Source: Cubamyces lactineus (Eukaryota; Basidiomycota; Agaricomycetes; Polyporales; Polyporaceae). From it: a DNA stretch of 64,000 bases. A program made the translations under genes and the position numbers. A model generated the notes under the pieces. The model ran no database searches. It saw only the letters and a list, made by a program, of their open reading frames with translations, and was not told the DNA's origin. Shown here piece by piece: positions 45,498 through 56,028 of the stretch. The DNA is taken from NCBI GenBank assembly GCA_022376465.1, contig JACDTU010000001.1, forward strand, positions 682,001-746,000, in the 5' to 3' direction. Each line of letters starts with the position of its first letter. The first letter of the stretch is position 1.

Positions 45498-46550
45498 ATG
45501 AAGTACATCGAGATGACAGAGCTCTCCCGCCTCGCCCAGGCGCTCACGCACGAAGGCCCCGAATGCTCCGTGCATACGCGCATAGAGGCGTACAGCTGCA
45601 AGAACATCAAGCGGGACAAGAAGCTCTTCCGCTCCCTCGAGAGCGCATATGCCGACGAGGTGTCGCACTCTCCGCCGATGCCCTCGGAGATGGCGCTAGA
45701 CCGTGAGTCCGAGATGACGCCCTTCGGTCCAATGCAGGAGAGCCAGTCCCGCAAGACGCTTTACCTTCTCATCGCGACCCTGAACGTCGCGTTCCCCGAC
45801 CACGAGTTCTCCGACGTCCGTCCGTACCACTTTAACCGCGAGGAGAGCGGCGCGAGCGTGCTTAATGCGCTCAGCACTACTCTCGTCTCTCCTCACCGCT
45901 CTGGCCTCCAAGCACCTCGGACGTACTCATCCTACCCACCCTCTTCGTCCACTGCATTCCCATCCTCTGTACCGACCTCCTCGTCTCCGCTCGACTTCTA
46001 CGTCAAACCAAGCCCCCGAGCGCCGTCCAAAGCGCAGTCGGGAACGCATCCTCACCTTTACCAGACACTCGACAAGGCGATACACCTGAATGAGTGCGAG
46101 GTGTACTCATACACGCCTGATATTGAGTTCGACCCTCACGCGAACGACTACGAGGATGATGAAGACGACATCCCGTCAGTCGGCGACGAGGACGCGTCCG
46201 ATGACGAAGACGGCGTGCAGTTCCAATTTGACGACTACGACGTCGACGAGGCGCCTCCGCGTCGGCGGAGCACTGGGTCGAGCGACGAGTCGCGGGACAT
46301 GCCCTTCGGGCGGACGCGCCGGCGGCGTGGCGCGCTGCTCTGGAGTTCGCACTGGTTTTTCCTGAACCGGAAGCTGAAGCGGATCCTCTTCATCTCCGTT
46401 TGGGCGCGCTCGAAGGGCGTTTCGTCGTGGATAGACGAGGAGGTCGCGTACTCGCCTGGCAAGGTCACGAACGAACGATTCTTGGGCTGGGAGGGCGCAG
46501 TCGGTGCCGGGGCGCGGGCAATGGGTTTGAGTACCAGTGCGAACTTGTAA
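45498..46550 (+). CDS. MAF1: MAF1, repressor of RNA polymerase III
   Basis: A single intronless frame of 350 aa. It opens M-K-Y-I-E-M-T-E-L, then R-I-E-A-Y-S-C-K and K-K-L-F-R-S-L-E, the MAF1 A box. Later come L-I-A-T-L-N-V-A-F-P-D-H-E-F-S and V-R-P-Y-H-F, the central box. The C-terminal box is N-E-C-E-V-Y-S-Y-T-P-D, followed by an acidic run and basic R-T-R-R-R-R-G-A-L-L-W-S-S-H-W-F-F-L-N-R-K-L-K-R. A Ser/Pro-rich insertion (about residues 125-185) separates the blocks and is a likely site of TORC1/PKA phosphorylation. MAF1 shuttles between cytoplasm and nucleus and shuts down tRNA and 5S rRNA transcription under stress. The lack of introns is unusual in this window. Confidence 0.95.
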   Translation: MKYIEMTELSRLAQALTHEGPECSVHTRIEAYSCKNIKRDKKLFRSLESAYADEVSHSPPMPSEMALDRESEMTPFGPMQESQSRKTLYLLIATLNVAFPDHEFSDVRPYHFNREESGASVLNALSTTLVSPHRSGLQAPRTYSSYPPSSSTAFPSSVPTSSSPLDFYVKPSPRAPSKAQSGTHPHLYQTLDKAIHLNECEVYSYTPDIEFDPHANDYEDDEDDIPSVGDEDASDDEDGVQFQFDDYDVDEAPPRRRSTGSSDESRDMPFGRTRRRRGALLWSSHWFFLNRKLKRILFISVWARSKGVSSWIDEEVAYSPGKVTNERFLGWEGAVGAGARAMGLSTSANL

Positions 46551-48110
46551 GATATGTTGCGTGCGGGTCGCGCTGCGTTCATGGTACGTATACCTCTAAC
46601 GAGGACAGTTCCGCGGCTGAACGGCGTGCACAGCGGATGCGACGATTTCGCCTATGCACGAGTGTATATGCCCCACATGATGATCATCGCCGTTGCCTGC
46701 TTGTCACGGTTCATAGACGGTTTATACTTCTTTCCTTCTTCCTTGATCTGTATGCATAGTTCCTGCCGAGCTTCGTCAACTGTAAATGTCCCCCTTCTAC
46801 ATCTCTTCAACACCCTACCTTATGCGTCCTCGACCTGATGTTGACCGTCGTCCCGAGTTTCCCTGGCCTCTCTTCTCTTTGCCTGTAGGTATGACCGGCT
46901 GTTGGTCAATATAACGTCTCTCTAGCTATACCGAGTTTCAAGTCTAGTCACAGGTCCGAGAGGGTATCCCCCAGCGAAGTGGTGACAAGGTGAAGTGAAG
47001 GTAAAGTCTCGAAGTGCCGGAGAACAGAGTCAGAGCTGTCGTCCTCGCCTAACGCATGACTCGACGTGCTGCGTGTTTCAAACCCCGCGGTCTTCACAGC
47101 ACCACAAAGGTGAGTCCTAGTAAGTAGATAAAGACTTGGATAGAGCCATCGCAATTCCGAGAGTGAGCTCAGTGTAGCAAGAGAGTCGCTGAGAGGACAG
47201 AGAACGGTGTTTCCACCTGAGATCGAGCCAGGTCATCAGCGGAGAAACTAGTCGTTCCGACGTGCCGCAAGTGCCGATAAGTGCCGTTCCTGTGTTGCCT
47301 TCACCCCTGGGTTTCTGAGCACAAATTTGAGTGCGGGCGGAGATACGGTGCGAAGACGATGCGAGCTCACCGGATGAGATGAAGCATTTGTCGGGGATCG
47401 GACCGGGTCTTTTTGATACTTTGAGAGTAATACGCGTTGTCGAGGAGTCGGTCGAATGGGAAAACATGCGAGTATGTCGCAAATATCACAGATCCCAGCG
47501 TTCAGAGATCACAGGTGGTTGGACGTGTTGGGGAGAAGTTCGATGGTGCGCGGGACCGGGATTCAATGTAAGTCATCCAGCGAGGTTATTGTGACAAAAA
47601 AACCGCAGACAGTGGTGAGAGCTTAGATAGATTGCGGTCAAGCTCGTGCAAGAAGTTGGCATACGCGAAAGCACGCTCGCGGTTCCGGTGGCAGCAGAAA
47701 GGCTGCGCATCGTAGCAGCAGTGCGCATATACACCACCAGTGGTTCGTTTGACGAGGCGAATGCGTCGAAGTCGTGACAGCTTGCAAGAAAAGTGCGAGC
47801 GGATTTCTGGCGGACGAAAAGGCGGCCTGCATCGATAATCGCTGGAAATTTACGATGTGAAGTCGATGTGATGTGGTCCTGTTCCTTCTACCACCTGCCA
47901 TATCCGGATGCCGGCGTAGCGTTTATCCTTACGTGATTTGTTTGGCAAGAGCCTCTGGACCAAATAACGTCTCTCGCGTACGCGCGCTTAACGCATCTTC
48001 TCTGACGCCATTGAAACTGCCCCGCATCCTGCTAGCGCTACGCGACGCTGCTGATATTCCACTCCTTATTCTAGGTCGCCTCGTTGGTCTGATCCCCCAA
48101 AATAGCTGCT
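46551..48110. other. Intergenic, no gene supported
   Basis: 1.56 kb between MAF1 and the next gene. Overlapping short frames on both strands show no family features. A run of A residues interrupts at 47596-47601. It probably contains MAF1's 3' UTR and the promoter of the small membrane protein. Confidence 0.4.
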
Positions 48111-48650
48111 ATGAGCTCGTCTACTGCCACCGTCTTCATCCATGCAACAAATGCGCCCTCTGTTACCATCCCAGCAGCCGCCGCCGCTACCTCGACCTCG
48201 CCTCCAATCGTTGAACTCGCCCGCCTAACCGGCCATGCTCTCTCACTCTCGTTCTCTTACACTGCGCGTGGCTCAATGACCCTCGCGCGCTATATCCTCT
48301 TCCCTCTCCCGCTGCTCTCCGCACCACTTCTTTACCTTCTTGCACCCGTACTCGTACTGTCCCGAGTGCTTCTGGACATCTTCGTGTTCGCACCGTTCAC
48401 CATCTTCTCCGTCCTCGCGCGCAACATATACCCCATATATGTCTTTGTTGGCGTGGCGTGTATATGCGCCGCCTTCGTTGGCTACTTGGCGCGGGCGATA
48501 TCCATCGGGTTGACCTATGCTATCTTCGCGTCGCGCTCTCCACCACCCTCCGAGACGCCCGAGCCCGCAATATCCCGTGAGAAGAGCACACCTAGGAGCC
48601 CGCAGAAGATGCGTTCACGAAAGCGCGTCTCAATCAAAGAAGAGCGATAG
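48111..48650 (+). CDS. Small integral membrane protein, unassigned (Ldb16-like?)
   Basis: An intronless frame of 179 aa. After a polar, Thr/Ala-rich N-terminus of about 35 residues come hydrophobic stretches separated by short turns: Y-I-L-F-P-L-P-L-L-S-A-P-L-L-Y, then L-V-L-S-R-V-L-L-D-I-F-V-F-A-P-F, then I-Y-P-I-Y-V-F-V-G-V-A-C-I-C-A-A-F-V-G. A basic, Pro/Ser-rich tail follows (S-R-K-R-V-S-I-K-E-E-R). The pattern of closely packed helices with a Y-P-x-Y-V-F-x-G turn reminds me of Ldb16, the fungal seipin partner at ER-lipid droplet contacts, but this is recall-level similarity only. Confidence 0.6.
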   Translation: MSSSTATVFIHATNAPSVTIPAAAAATSTSPPIVELARLTGHALSLSFSYTARGSMTLARYILFPLPLLSAPLLYLLAPVLVLSRVLLDIFVFAPFTIFSVLARNIYPIYVFVGVACICAAFVGYLARAISIGLTYAIFASRSPPPSETPEPAISREKSTPRSPQKMRSRKRVSIKEER

Positions 48651-48928
48651 CGCGGCATCGCATATATACGCTGAGTTGCATCCCGTCGGTGAAGTCCCCG
48701 CAAGTTCAAAAGTGTATAGTTGGTCTGATCCAAACAGTAATCCAGGCATTTGAACAGGTTATTCGACGCTCTATTACTACAGCTGGGAAAGATTCACATG
48801 TCCTACCAGACAGTATCCTTCGCGACCTTTCGGAAGCTGGAGGTTCCCATTCCTCGAGACGTTTGAGGGGCGACATGCAGGTATAGACACTCTCTCCGAC
48901 ACCCGAATCGCCCACGTGTCTTCATACA

Positions 48929-51287
48929 TTACCCCATCTCGACCTGATCCTCGCGGTCACTGTATGCTTTCCCTGCGCAGTTCCAAGTCAGCTCGCATAG
49001 ATGCAACGCCTGTAAAGGACCGGACAGACCCTGGATAAACTCTTCCTGTCTCTCGTTTGACATCTCTTCGAGCGTCAGCCGCTTTCCTTCCTTCAACACC
49101 AGCGTCGCTAGAGCTCCCGTCAGCATGAAGAACGCAAATATCTCGAGCCTGTGCAGGCATAATCACATTCAACACGCTCTTCGTGGCGAGAAGGATTAAT
49201 ATTGCTCACAAGTGAGGCACGAATGCGTTCTCTCCGCCGATATTCACGAGCTTCCCGAACCCGACCTGCGAGATGACTGCGCCCACTTTTCCGCTCGCCG
49301 CGGCAATACCAAAGGCGGTCGAGCGGTAACGCGTTGGAAACGACTCGCCAGGGAAGACGGAAACGGTCGAGTTGGGCCCGAAGTTGGAGAAGAAGTTCGT
49401 GAGGCAGTACAAGAATACGAACGTCTTGCGGCCCGCAGACGTCGCTGTAAGATCGTGGTACGCAAAGCCTATAGGGACAATTCAAAGAACAACCGCCGCT
49501 GATCTAGCTTGCAGCGAGTGTGTGATTGTGAGAAATAACATACCCATTATGATGTACAGGATCGTGAGCATGACGAAGCCGAGGAGTTGTATCGGCTTGC
49601 GTCCCCAGTAGTCAATGAAGAGGAACGTCGTCCACGCGCCTGGAATGAGCCCCGCAACGGCGAGGATCATGTTGCCGACCGCGATGTTCTTCAAGTTCTC
49701 ATACACAGCCTCCACGCCCGTCACCGTCGCGCTGGGGGACCCGAACCCGATAGCCTGCAGGATGATCGAGGTGTTTAGCCCCAAGCCGTAGAACGCAACC
49801 TGTCAACACAACCCGGCGTCGTCAGCGTCCATTTTTCGCAATGACCGGTGAGACATACATCGATGGCAAACCACGAATAACACATTCCGAGCAGAGGCAC
49901 CAGGTTCTCCCGCCTGGAGAAGTACTGCATGAAGTCTCGCCGTGTCGCCTTCGGCGCACGCACCCTCCTTACCACCGCATCACCCTCTCCGTCGACGTAG
50001 TACGCCGCGCCGACCGACCCGCCCTCGGTGATCACTCTATTAACGTCGCGCCTAGCGCGCCGCACATTGCGCTCGACGTCCATCGTAAACCGCGGCGTCT
50101 CGGGGATCGTGAGGCGGAAGTAGAGTGCGATCGCTCCTGGGACGCAACCGAGGCCGATCAAGAGGCGCCACATGAAGTCGACGTGCGCGAGGACGAGTGG
50201 GTCGTCTGCGAGTAGCGCAGGCTTGTACGCGCGGGTTATGATGAACGATACAAGCGCAGCAGCTGTCACGACGTTGAGCAAATGTGAGCATAGCGGTAGA
50301 CTCTCATGTCGTGTACTCACTCAATTGACCCCATCCCTGGTTAGCGCCTACGGCGGCGAGCATGCGTCCACGAATGCGCGTCGACGAGAACTCGGCGGGA
50401 ATGACGGACGATAAAGGATAATCTCCACCGATTCCGACTCCCATGACGAACCGCCAGACGACGAGCACGCCGATGATGTTCGCGCCGTGGGCCTGTCCTG
50501 CGAGCGCCTGCCCGAAGGACGCGACGATCATGAGCATGAGCTCGTACCCATCTACGGTAAGAGCAGCATCGGTCAGTCATCGCTATGCGCGTTATGAACG
50601 ATTCATATGGAACAGGATGACTGAGTAGTAAGGCGGGATGCATCGTGGGCGTGGTACGTGGGTATGGGGAAGACGACCACGCACAGATAGGTTTGCGTCC
50701 GAAGACGTCCGCGAGCCAGCCAAAGAGAAGTTGCCCGACGACCGTGCCAACGGGTGTAGCCACTTTGATCCCGAGATCCTGATTCGCACTCAAGTGCTGC
50801 CCTGGACGGATGTAATGATGAGGCGGTAACGGTGAGCGTTGAATTCATGACGGTCGATGAATTGGGACCGTACTGACCGTGACCATAGACATACCCTAAC
50901 ATCACGGACGCAATGCTGATGGCAAATATGTCGTACCTATGTGTGCGCAGCTCTATCGTCGGCGAGCCTTGCAAGATGTACGGAGAACTCCGACACGTAC
51001 GAATCGGTGAAGAACCCGACGCCTGCGATGAGGCATACCCTGACATGGAACCACCTACCCAACGCCGACGATCAATCTCACCCAAGGTGCCACAGTTATA
51101 CAAACGGCGGAGTGACGTACGAAAACCTGGCGTTGTCGATTTCCGCCAGCGTCGCGCGGCGCTTCTCGTTGAGCGTCGTACAGCTATCTGCATCATCCCC
51201 ATCCTCCTTCCCGAGCGAGCGAACTTCATCCAGCGCATTCCGCCTCGGGACTTTGCTATCCGCAGGCTCTACTGGAGGAAATATCAT
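48929..51287 (-). CDS. PHO84-type inorganic phosphate:H+ symporter, copy 3 (MFS)
   Basis: Multi-exon minus-strand gene with start ATG at 51287 (M-I-F-P-P-V-E-P-A-D). The first exon is hydrophilic, then come G-V-G-F-F-T-D and Y-D-I-F-A-I-S-I-A-S, L-F-G-W-L-A-D-V-F-G-R-K-P, G-I-G-G-D-Y-P-L-S-S-V-I, I-P-E-T-P-R-F-T-M-D, W-G-R-K-P-I-Q-L-L and F-F-S-N-F-G-P-N-S-T. Notable changes from copy 2 are I-P-A-E replacing I-S-S-E after the G-G-D-Y-P signature, G-A-N-Q-G-W-G-Q replacing F-A-N-Q-G-W-G-Q, and a longer C-terminal tail after E-E-F-I-Q. The core transport motifs remain, so activity is likely. It converges on the small membrane protein (278 bases between stops). Confidence 0.88.
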
Positions 51288-52276
51288 CGCCGGTTGGATA
51301 GCTGAGGGCAAGAGGCGAGATTAGGCGGCTCGGTTCAAGGGAGTCTGCTATCATGCTACAGATCTTATAGAGCTGCCAAAGAGGCTCTAGACGGTATAGA
51401 AGTCTGCCCTCTGCACTGTACACGAGACCCCGCCACTCCCTCCATCGGGCTACATCCAGCAGGGGAGGCACGGAACAACCCCTCTCGAATAGATCCGCAG
51501 CCCGAGCATCGAGGTACATATGCCTTATTCCTGGACGACGTCCAGCGGTACCTAGCACGTTCGCCTCCAGGGGCGCGTGCCGTTGGATGGCGCGAAAGAC
51601 AGGGAAGTAGGTTTGGCACGACGAGCGCTAGGCCTTGCGGCTTCGTGGCGCTTTGGTACACACGATGTCGCAGGAGAAGAGCCCATTTTGAAGGAGAGAA
51701 GAGCGCGGCGTGGGTTCGCGAGGGCGAAGGTTGTGCCATGGCTGGAGGAAGGTGGGAACCCGGCGGGTGGCCTGGAGGCTGAGCGTATATTGACAGAAGG
51801 CTGCGCAGACTTGCCTCCTTGAGGGTAGCAGTACTACCTCGTCAGCCCTGGTTCACCTCGGCCGATTCACGTCAGCGCGCGCTCTGCATATTTCAAAGAC
51901 TTACCTGGAATCTCTCCCAATTAGTCAACAGTCTCCGGATCCTATCAAGAATTACAAGAATTATTGCGAAGTGCACCCTGGAGGCGGTGAGCGTATTTGA
52001 CTTGGTGGATGTTATCATTCTTTCTTACCCTTTCTACTCCGTACGTTTCCAATGCTTGTAGACGTTGCATCGGCCATGGCGGGTTTCGTGTAGCCACAAA
52101 CACAAGGCGTGACACAGCCGTTCAATGCTGATTTGAATACCGCCGCGCGACCTATGAGTTCTCCCTGCTGCTACAAAAGCTGATATTGCCTCCCCGCTCA
52201 CCCTCAAAGTCGTATCTTCTCTCTTCTTGCCCCTTCTTCCGCACACTCTCCACTATTCGTTGATCGAAAGTCCATC
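51288..52276. other. Divergent intergenic region, no gene seen
   Basis: 989 bases between the third phosphate transporter and the first SCP2 gene, holding both promoters. No clear TATA box or protein-like frame was identified. Confidence 0.4.
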
Positions 52277-52860
52277 ATGTCTTCCGTCGCTGTTTCTGGG
52301 TTTGATGTGAGTATTTACTGCAAGCCCCACTAGTACTCAACGTTTATCTGTTACTGACCTGGATCCACTCCTTCCAGTCTTCCCCCGTCTTTGTTGCTCT
52401 TGAGCGGGCCCTCGAGAGCCTTTCCGATGCGCAGAGAGCCGCCGAGATACACCAGGTGCGCTAACACAAACTGCGTCGAAACGCGTTCGCTCATGCTGAT
52501 GGGCATGCTCTCTGTCGCAGATTGGAGGCATCTACGAGATCCATCTGAAGAACTCCAGAGGCCAGTCAGCCGTGTGGACCGTCGACCTGAAGACCACTGG
52601 CACAGTGCTCAAGGGCAGCTTCCGGCAGGCGGATGTTGTGCTCGATGCGGCCGACGACACGTTCCTGCAGATTGCGAGCGGCCGCATAAGCTCTCTTAAG
52701 GCATTCGAAACGGGCAAACTGACCGTACGGGGCAACCTTGCGCTCGTCAACAAGCTCGACAGCGTCCTGAAGGTCTGTGCGACTTCAGCACGTTATCATC
52801 GACAGAGGACTAACGCAATGATTGTGGATCCAGCTCGCAAAGGCCGGAGCGAGGAAGTAG
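52277..52860 (+). CDS. SCP2 sterol-carrier domain protein, copy 1 (no PTS1)
   Basis: Four exons: 52277..52306, 52378..52455, 52521..52772, 52834..52860; 128 aa, a complete stand-alone SCP2 domain. Family features are I-Y-E-I-H-L-K-N, W-T-V-D-L-K-T-T-G-T-V, A-D-D-T-F-L-Q-I-A-S-G and G-K-L-T-V-R-G-N-L-A-L-V-N-K-L. SCP2 proteins bind fatty acyl-CoAs and sterols and usually work in peroxisomes (as in Candida Pox18). The C-terminus here reads A-K-A-G-A-R-K, not a peroxisomal PTS1. The last intron uses a weak donor (GTCTGT); the alternative readthrough would give an unrelated longer tail. Confidence 0.88.
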
Positions 52861-53489
52861 ACCGCAGGACTGGGTCGGGTCGTAAGGCCATTGCCATCAC
52901 GCCCTCTGCTTTCCTGCTGGACATGGAGTCCGGGTTTCGGTCTACACGGATTGAGTTCGGCCAATTTCATTCAGCTTGACGCTTTGAGCCTAAACCTCGC
53001 GAGTGATGCGTGAATGAAGGTGATGAAACGTACGGTATGATTTACGGGAAATATCCAACAGTTGAGCCACAACGAGAGGGACCAGCGTATCCGAGCATAG
53101 TTGTGGTTCGAGTCGGACCACACGAGCTTCAAGTTCAGTGGCGGCGCTTGCATTTTACTTCCCTCAACTTGTAGGCCTCAGAAAATTCGTGAGATACGAG
53201 GAGTGTTCACCATGGTGCGGGTGCAGTTTAGTTCTCGGATATGTTGCAGGTACTGGCGAACAGGCAATTAAACTGAGTGTTTGGTGGCCGGAGGGAATCG
53301 ATAAATATCACATGCGCGCTAAGCGTCCCCATGATCGCAAGACATCATAGATCTGGGGACCAGCGCGCGTCCTCCTTCTGCTCCCGCGCTCACCCTCCCG
53401 CTATATAACCCGTTCCTCTCCCAGTCTCGTCGCCCCACAGTCTCGTTTCCTGAACCCGAACGCCGTCTTGCACACGAACAGCCGTCGCT
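52861..53489. other. Spacer between SCP2 genes
   Basis: 629 bases with no supported gene. It ends with the promoter of the second SCP2 gene, whose TATA box is listed separately. Confidence 0.4.
53402..53408 (+). promoter_or_regulatory. TATA box of SCP2 copy 2
   Basis: TATATAA lies 88 bases before the ATG at 53490, a normal fungal spacing. No equivalent was seen before copy 1. Confidence 0.55.
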
Positions 53490-54101
53490 ATGTCTGACAT
53501 CAAGGTCGAAGGTTTCAAGGTCAGTCCCTCTGGGCCTGCACGATGTCAGTGTACGGTTGGGCTCACACATGGGAATGCGGCGATTTGTTATAGTCGTCTG
53601 AGATCCTGGCGGCGCTCGCGCAGGTGTTTGACTCGTACAGCGACGAGGAGAAGAAGGCACAAATCAAGAAGGTGAGCATCCGGCACTCCCACACAAGTAA
53701 AGCAGATGGTGGGGCTGGGCTGACGGAGAGCCTCTGCCAGACGAACGGCATCTTCGAGATGCGCGTGAAGAACGCAGAGGGCAAGGAGGCGGTCTGGACG
53801 ATCGACCTCAAGTCGACAGGCTCCGTCTACAAGGGCGCGCCCAAGCAGAAGGCGAACGTGACGATCATCATGTCCGACGACACCTTCCAGCAGCTCGCGG
53901 AGGGCAAGCTCGACGGCCAGAAGGCGTTCATGTCCGGCAAGCTCAAGACGAAGGGCAACATGATGTTCGCCACCAAGCTCGACGGCATTCTCAAGGTGCG
54001 TCCGTCGTCGTCCCACGCGTGTTCGAATGCGTGGCGTGGCGTGATATCACTACGACTGACGCCGGTTGGAACAGGCGGCGAAGACGAAGGCGAAGCTCTG
54101 A
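53490..54101 (+). CDS. SCP2 sterol-carrier domain protein, copy 2 (PTS1 A-K-L)
   Basis: Four exons: 53490..53519, 53594..53671, 53741..53995, 54075..54101; 129 aa. Exon lengths 30/78/255/27 match copy 1 (30/78/252/27), so the two are tandem duplicates. The domain carries I-F-E-M-R-V-K-N-A-E-G-K, W-T-I-D-L-K-S-T-G, S-D-D-T-F-Q-Q-L-A-E-G and L-K-T-K-G-N-M-M-F-A-T-K-L-D. It ends K-T-K-A-K-L; A-K-L is a recognised peroxisomal type 1 targeting signal. The likely role is lipid transfer supporting peroxisomal beta-oxidation. A TATA box upstream suggests regulated, perhaps strong, expression. Confidence 0.92.
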
Positions 54102-54262
54102 GGGCCCAATCGACGCTGTCCTGTTGTTTGCTATCTCTTACTGTACAATCCACTGTATTCTGGACATACCCTTTCTACCCTCTCGTACACTAGCCGGCGC
54201 GAACCAGAAGGCAAGCGGACGACAAGAACAACACGTCTGATAATTCTTCTGCCCATCACCGC

Positions 54263-55333
54263 TCACAAACTCTTCTCAAGCGCAATCAACTGCTCGAGCT
54301 TGTCAGTAGCCGCCGCACCTGCCGCCTCCAGATCCCGCGGGGTGAGCGGACCCCTCACGTTCGCGTTCCCATACCCGAAGTGTTTCGTCACTATGGCCTT
54401 AATGCCCGCAATGCTCCCCAGCTTCTGCAGCTCCCAGTCGGCATGTCCAAGCAGGGCCTGCAGCGCCGCGGCCTCCTGTATCTTGTCCTCCTTCCATAGC
54501 CTGAACAGCTCGGCGTGCGCTTTAGGTGCGACGTTTGGCAGCGCACCGATGACGCCAGCGCTACCCGAAATCAAGCCCTGCAGGAAGACGGCAGAGGAAC
54601 CTGGGAATGTGGCGAACTTGGACGCTGGGAGTGTCGAGGTAAGTCGGTGTAGCTTGCCGACGTCCGCGCAGGACAACTTGGTGCCGACAATGTTGGGGTG
54701 TCGACCGAGCTCGCCGATTATATCCGAGTCCAGGTTTAGCCCCGCGGTAACAACAGGGAAGTTGTAAATCATGACAGGGATAGGCGACGCGTCTGCCACC
54801 TAGACGGAACAACTCGTGAGTTAAGAACACACTCTCGAACGTACGGCCGGGAAGGGGCATACGTCACGGTGGAACTTCAATATCCTCTCCTTCGTCATCT
54901 GGGGTGCCCAAACACCCGGCGTGAGGACGAGCGCATGAGTCGCCCCGGCTTCCTTTGCGTCCTCGCACAACTTCTTGCTCTCCTTCGTCGACTGCCCACC
55001 GGTGCCGGCGATGACGAGCACGTGCTCAAATCCATTCTGGTTGAGGGTTTCGCGGGTGAGTCGGATTGTGAGCTTGCGCTCCTCGTGCGAGAGGTGCTGT
55101 GCCTCGCCATTGCTGCCCTGTACAAGAATGCCTGTGACGCCGCCCTGCAAAGATAGGATGGATGAGCTGAGGAATTCGACGAAGGTGGCAGTGTAGCCAT
55201 TTACCCTGGCGAGACGGAGAACATGGGCCTTGATAGTCTCGAGGTCAAGTTCCTCATCTTCATCGAAGAAGACGACTGCAGGAACGTAGACACCAGGCGG
55301 GGGAGGCGCGCTATTGGCTGTAGTCGAGCTCAT
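54263..55333 (-). CDS. Dihydrodipicolinate-synthase-family aldolase (HOGA/2-keto-3-deoxy-acid aldolase-like)
   Basis: Three exons on the minus strand (55205..55333, 54863..55144, 54263..54799), 315 aa. The short first intron starts GTAAAT. The (beta/alpha)8 class I aldolase signatures are present: G-I-L-V-Q-G-S-N-G-E-A, L-V-I-A-G-T-G, A-L-V-L-T-P, then V-M-I-Y-N-F-P with the catalytic Tyr at about 149, and N-I-V-G-T-K-L-S-C with the Schiff-base Lys at about 178. The G-S-N-G-E in place of the G-T-T-G-E of true DapA, and the absence of a lysine pathway of this kind in fungi, point to a 2-keto-3-deoxy-sugar-acid or 4-hydroxy-2-oxoglutarate aldolase. The substrate cannot be fixed from sequence. 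It diverges from MGM1. Confidence 0.88.
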
Positions 55334-56028
55334 GTTGTTTGGCAGGTCTGGGGAATTCAAAGTCGGCCACGCCTTCGTTTCGTACAGGGAAAGCACAACC
55401 AGGGAAAGTCAGACGATTGTCGCTCCTCGCATGGGCAGATATATATGACCGCCACAAGGAACAGCTATCGCGCACATCTCAAGTCATCGCGGGAAGGCGG
55501 TCCGAGGACAGTATGACCATGTTGCCGGAGTGCCACCAGAATAACGCAGGGCTGCTGAAGTTGCTCATGAGATGCGGCATGTGAGAGACGTCCGAGAGCG
55601 TTTTAGACTTGTTTCCCAGCACAGTTCCGCAACATAGGCCATGGACAATTGTATATGGTGCTGACTGAGCACTCAATACTGCAGAGGTTCAGGAGACTGT
55701 ACGTAGAAGGAGTTGCAGGCAGAGACGACGGAGAGATTTGGTCTCCGACGGGTTCGAGGCAGCTCCCGCCAGTGGCCACGCGACGAATTCGATCGCCGCG
55801 CCATCTCGTCATGCCGACGTCGGGCGTCACCAAGCGCCAGGCCCTTACGCGCATAAGCAGCTGCACTCCGTCTGCCAGTAACTTGCTTCCTTCCATACCA
55901 CACACTCCGACTGGCCTGTTTTCTCTCTAGGTCGCGAGCCTCAAGAGCTCCGGACATACACAATCGCCAAGCAAAGAGTACTACACGGAAGCTGGACCCG
56001 CTCTGAGTGAAGCCGGAGAGCGCGCACG
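55334..56028. promoter_or_regulatory. Divergent promoter region, aldolase / MGM1; TATA at about 55438-55446
   Basis: 695 bases between divergent starts. On the minus strand TATATATC at about 55438-55446 lies near 105 bases before the aldolase ATG. No TATA box was seen before MGM1. Confidence 0.45.

Noticed and set aside
54263..55333. Genuine dihydrodipicolinate synthase (dapA)
   Set aside because: Fungi make lysine by the aminoadipate route, and the G-S-N-G-E variant suits sugar-acid or hydroxy-oxoglutarate aldolases better.
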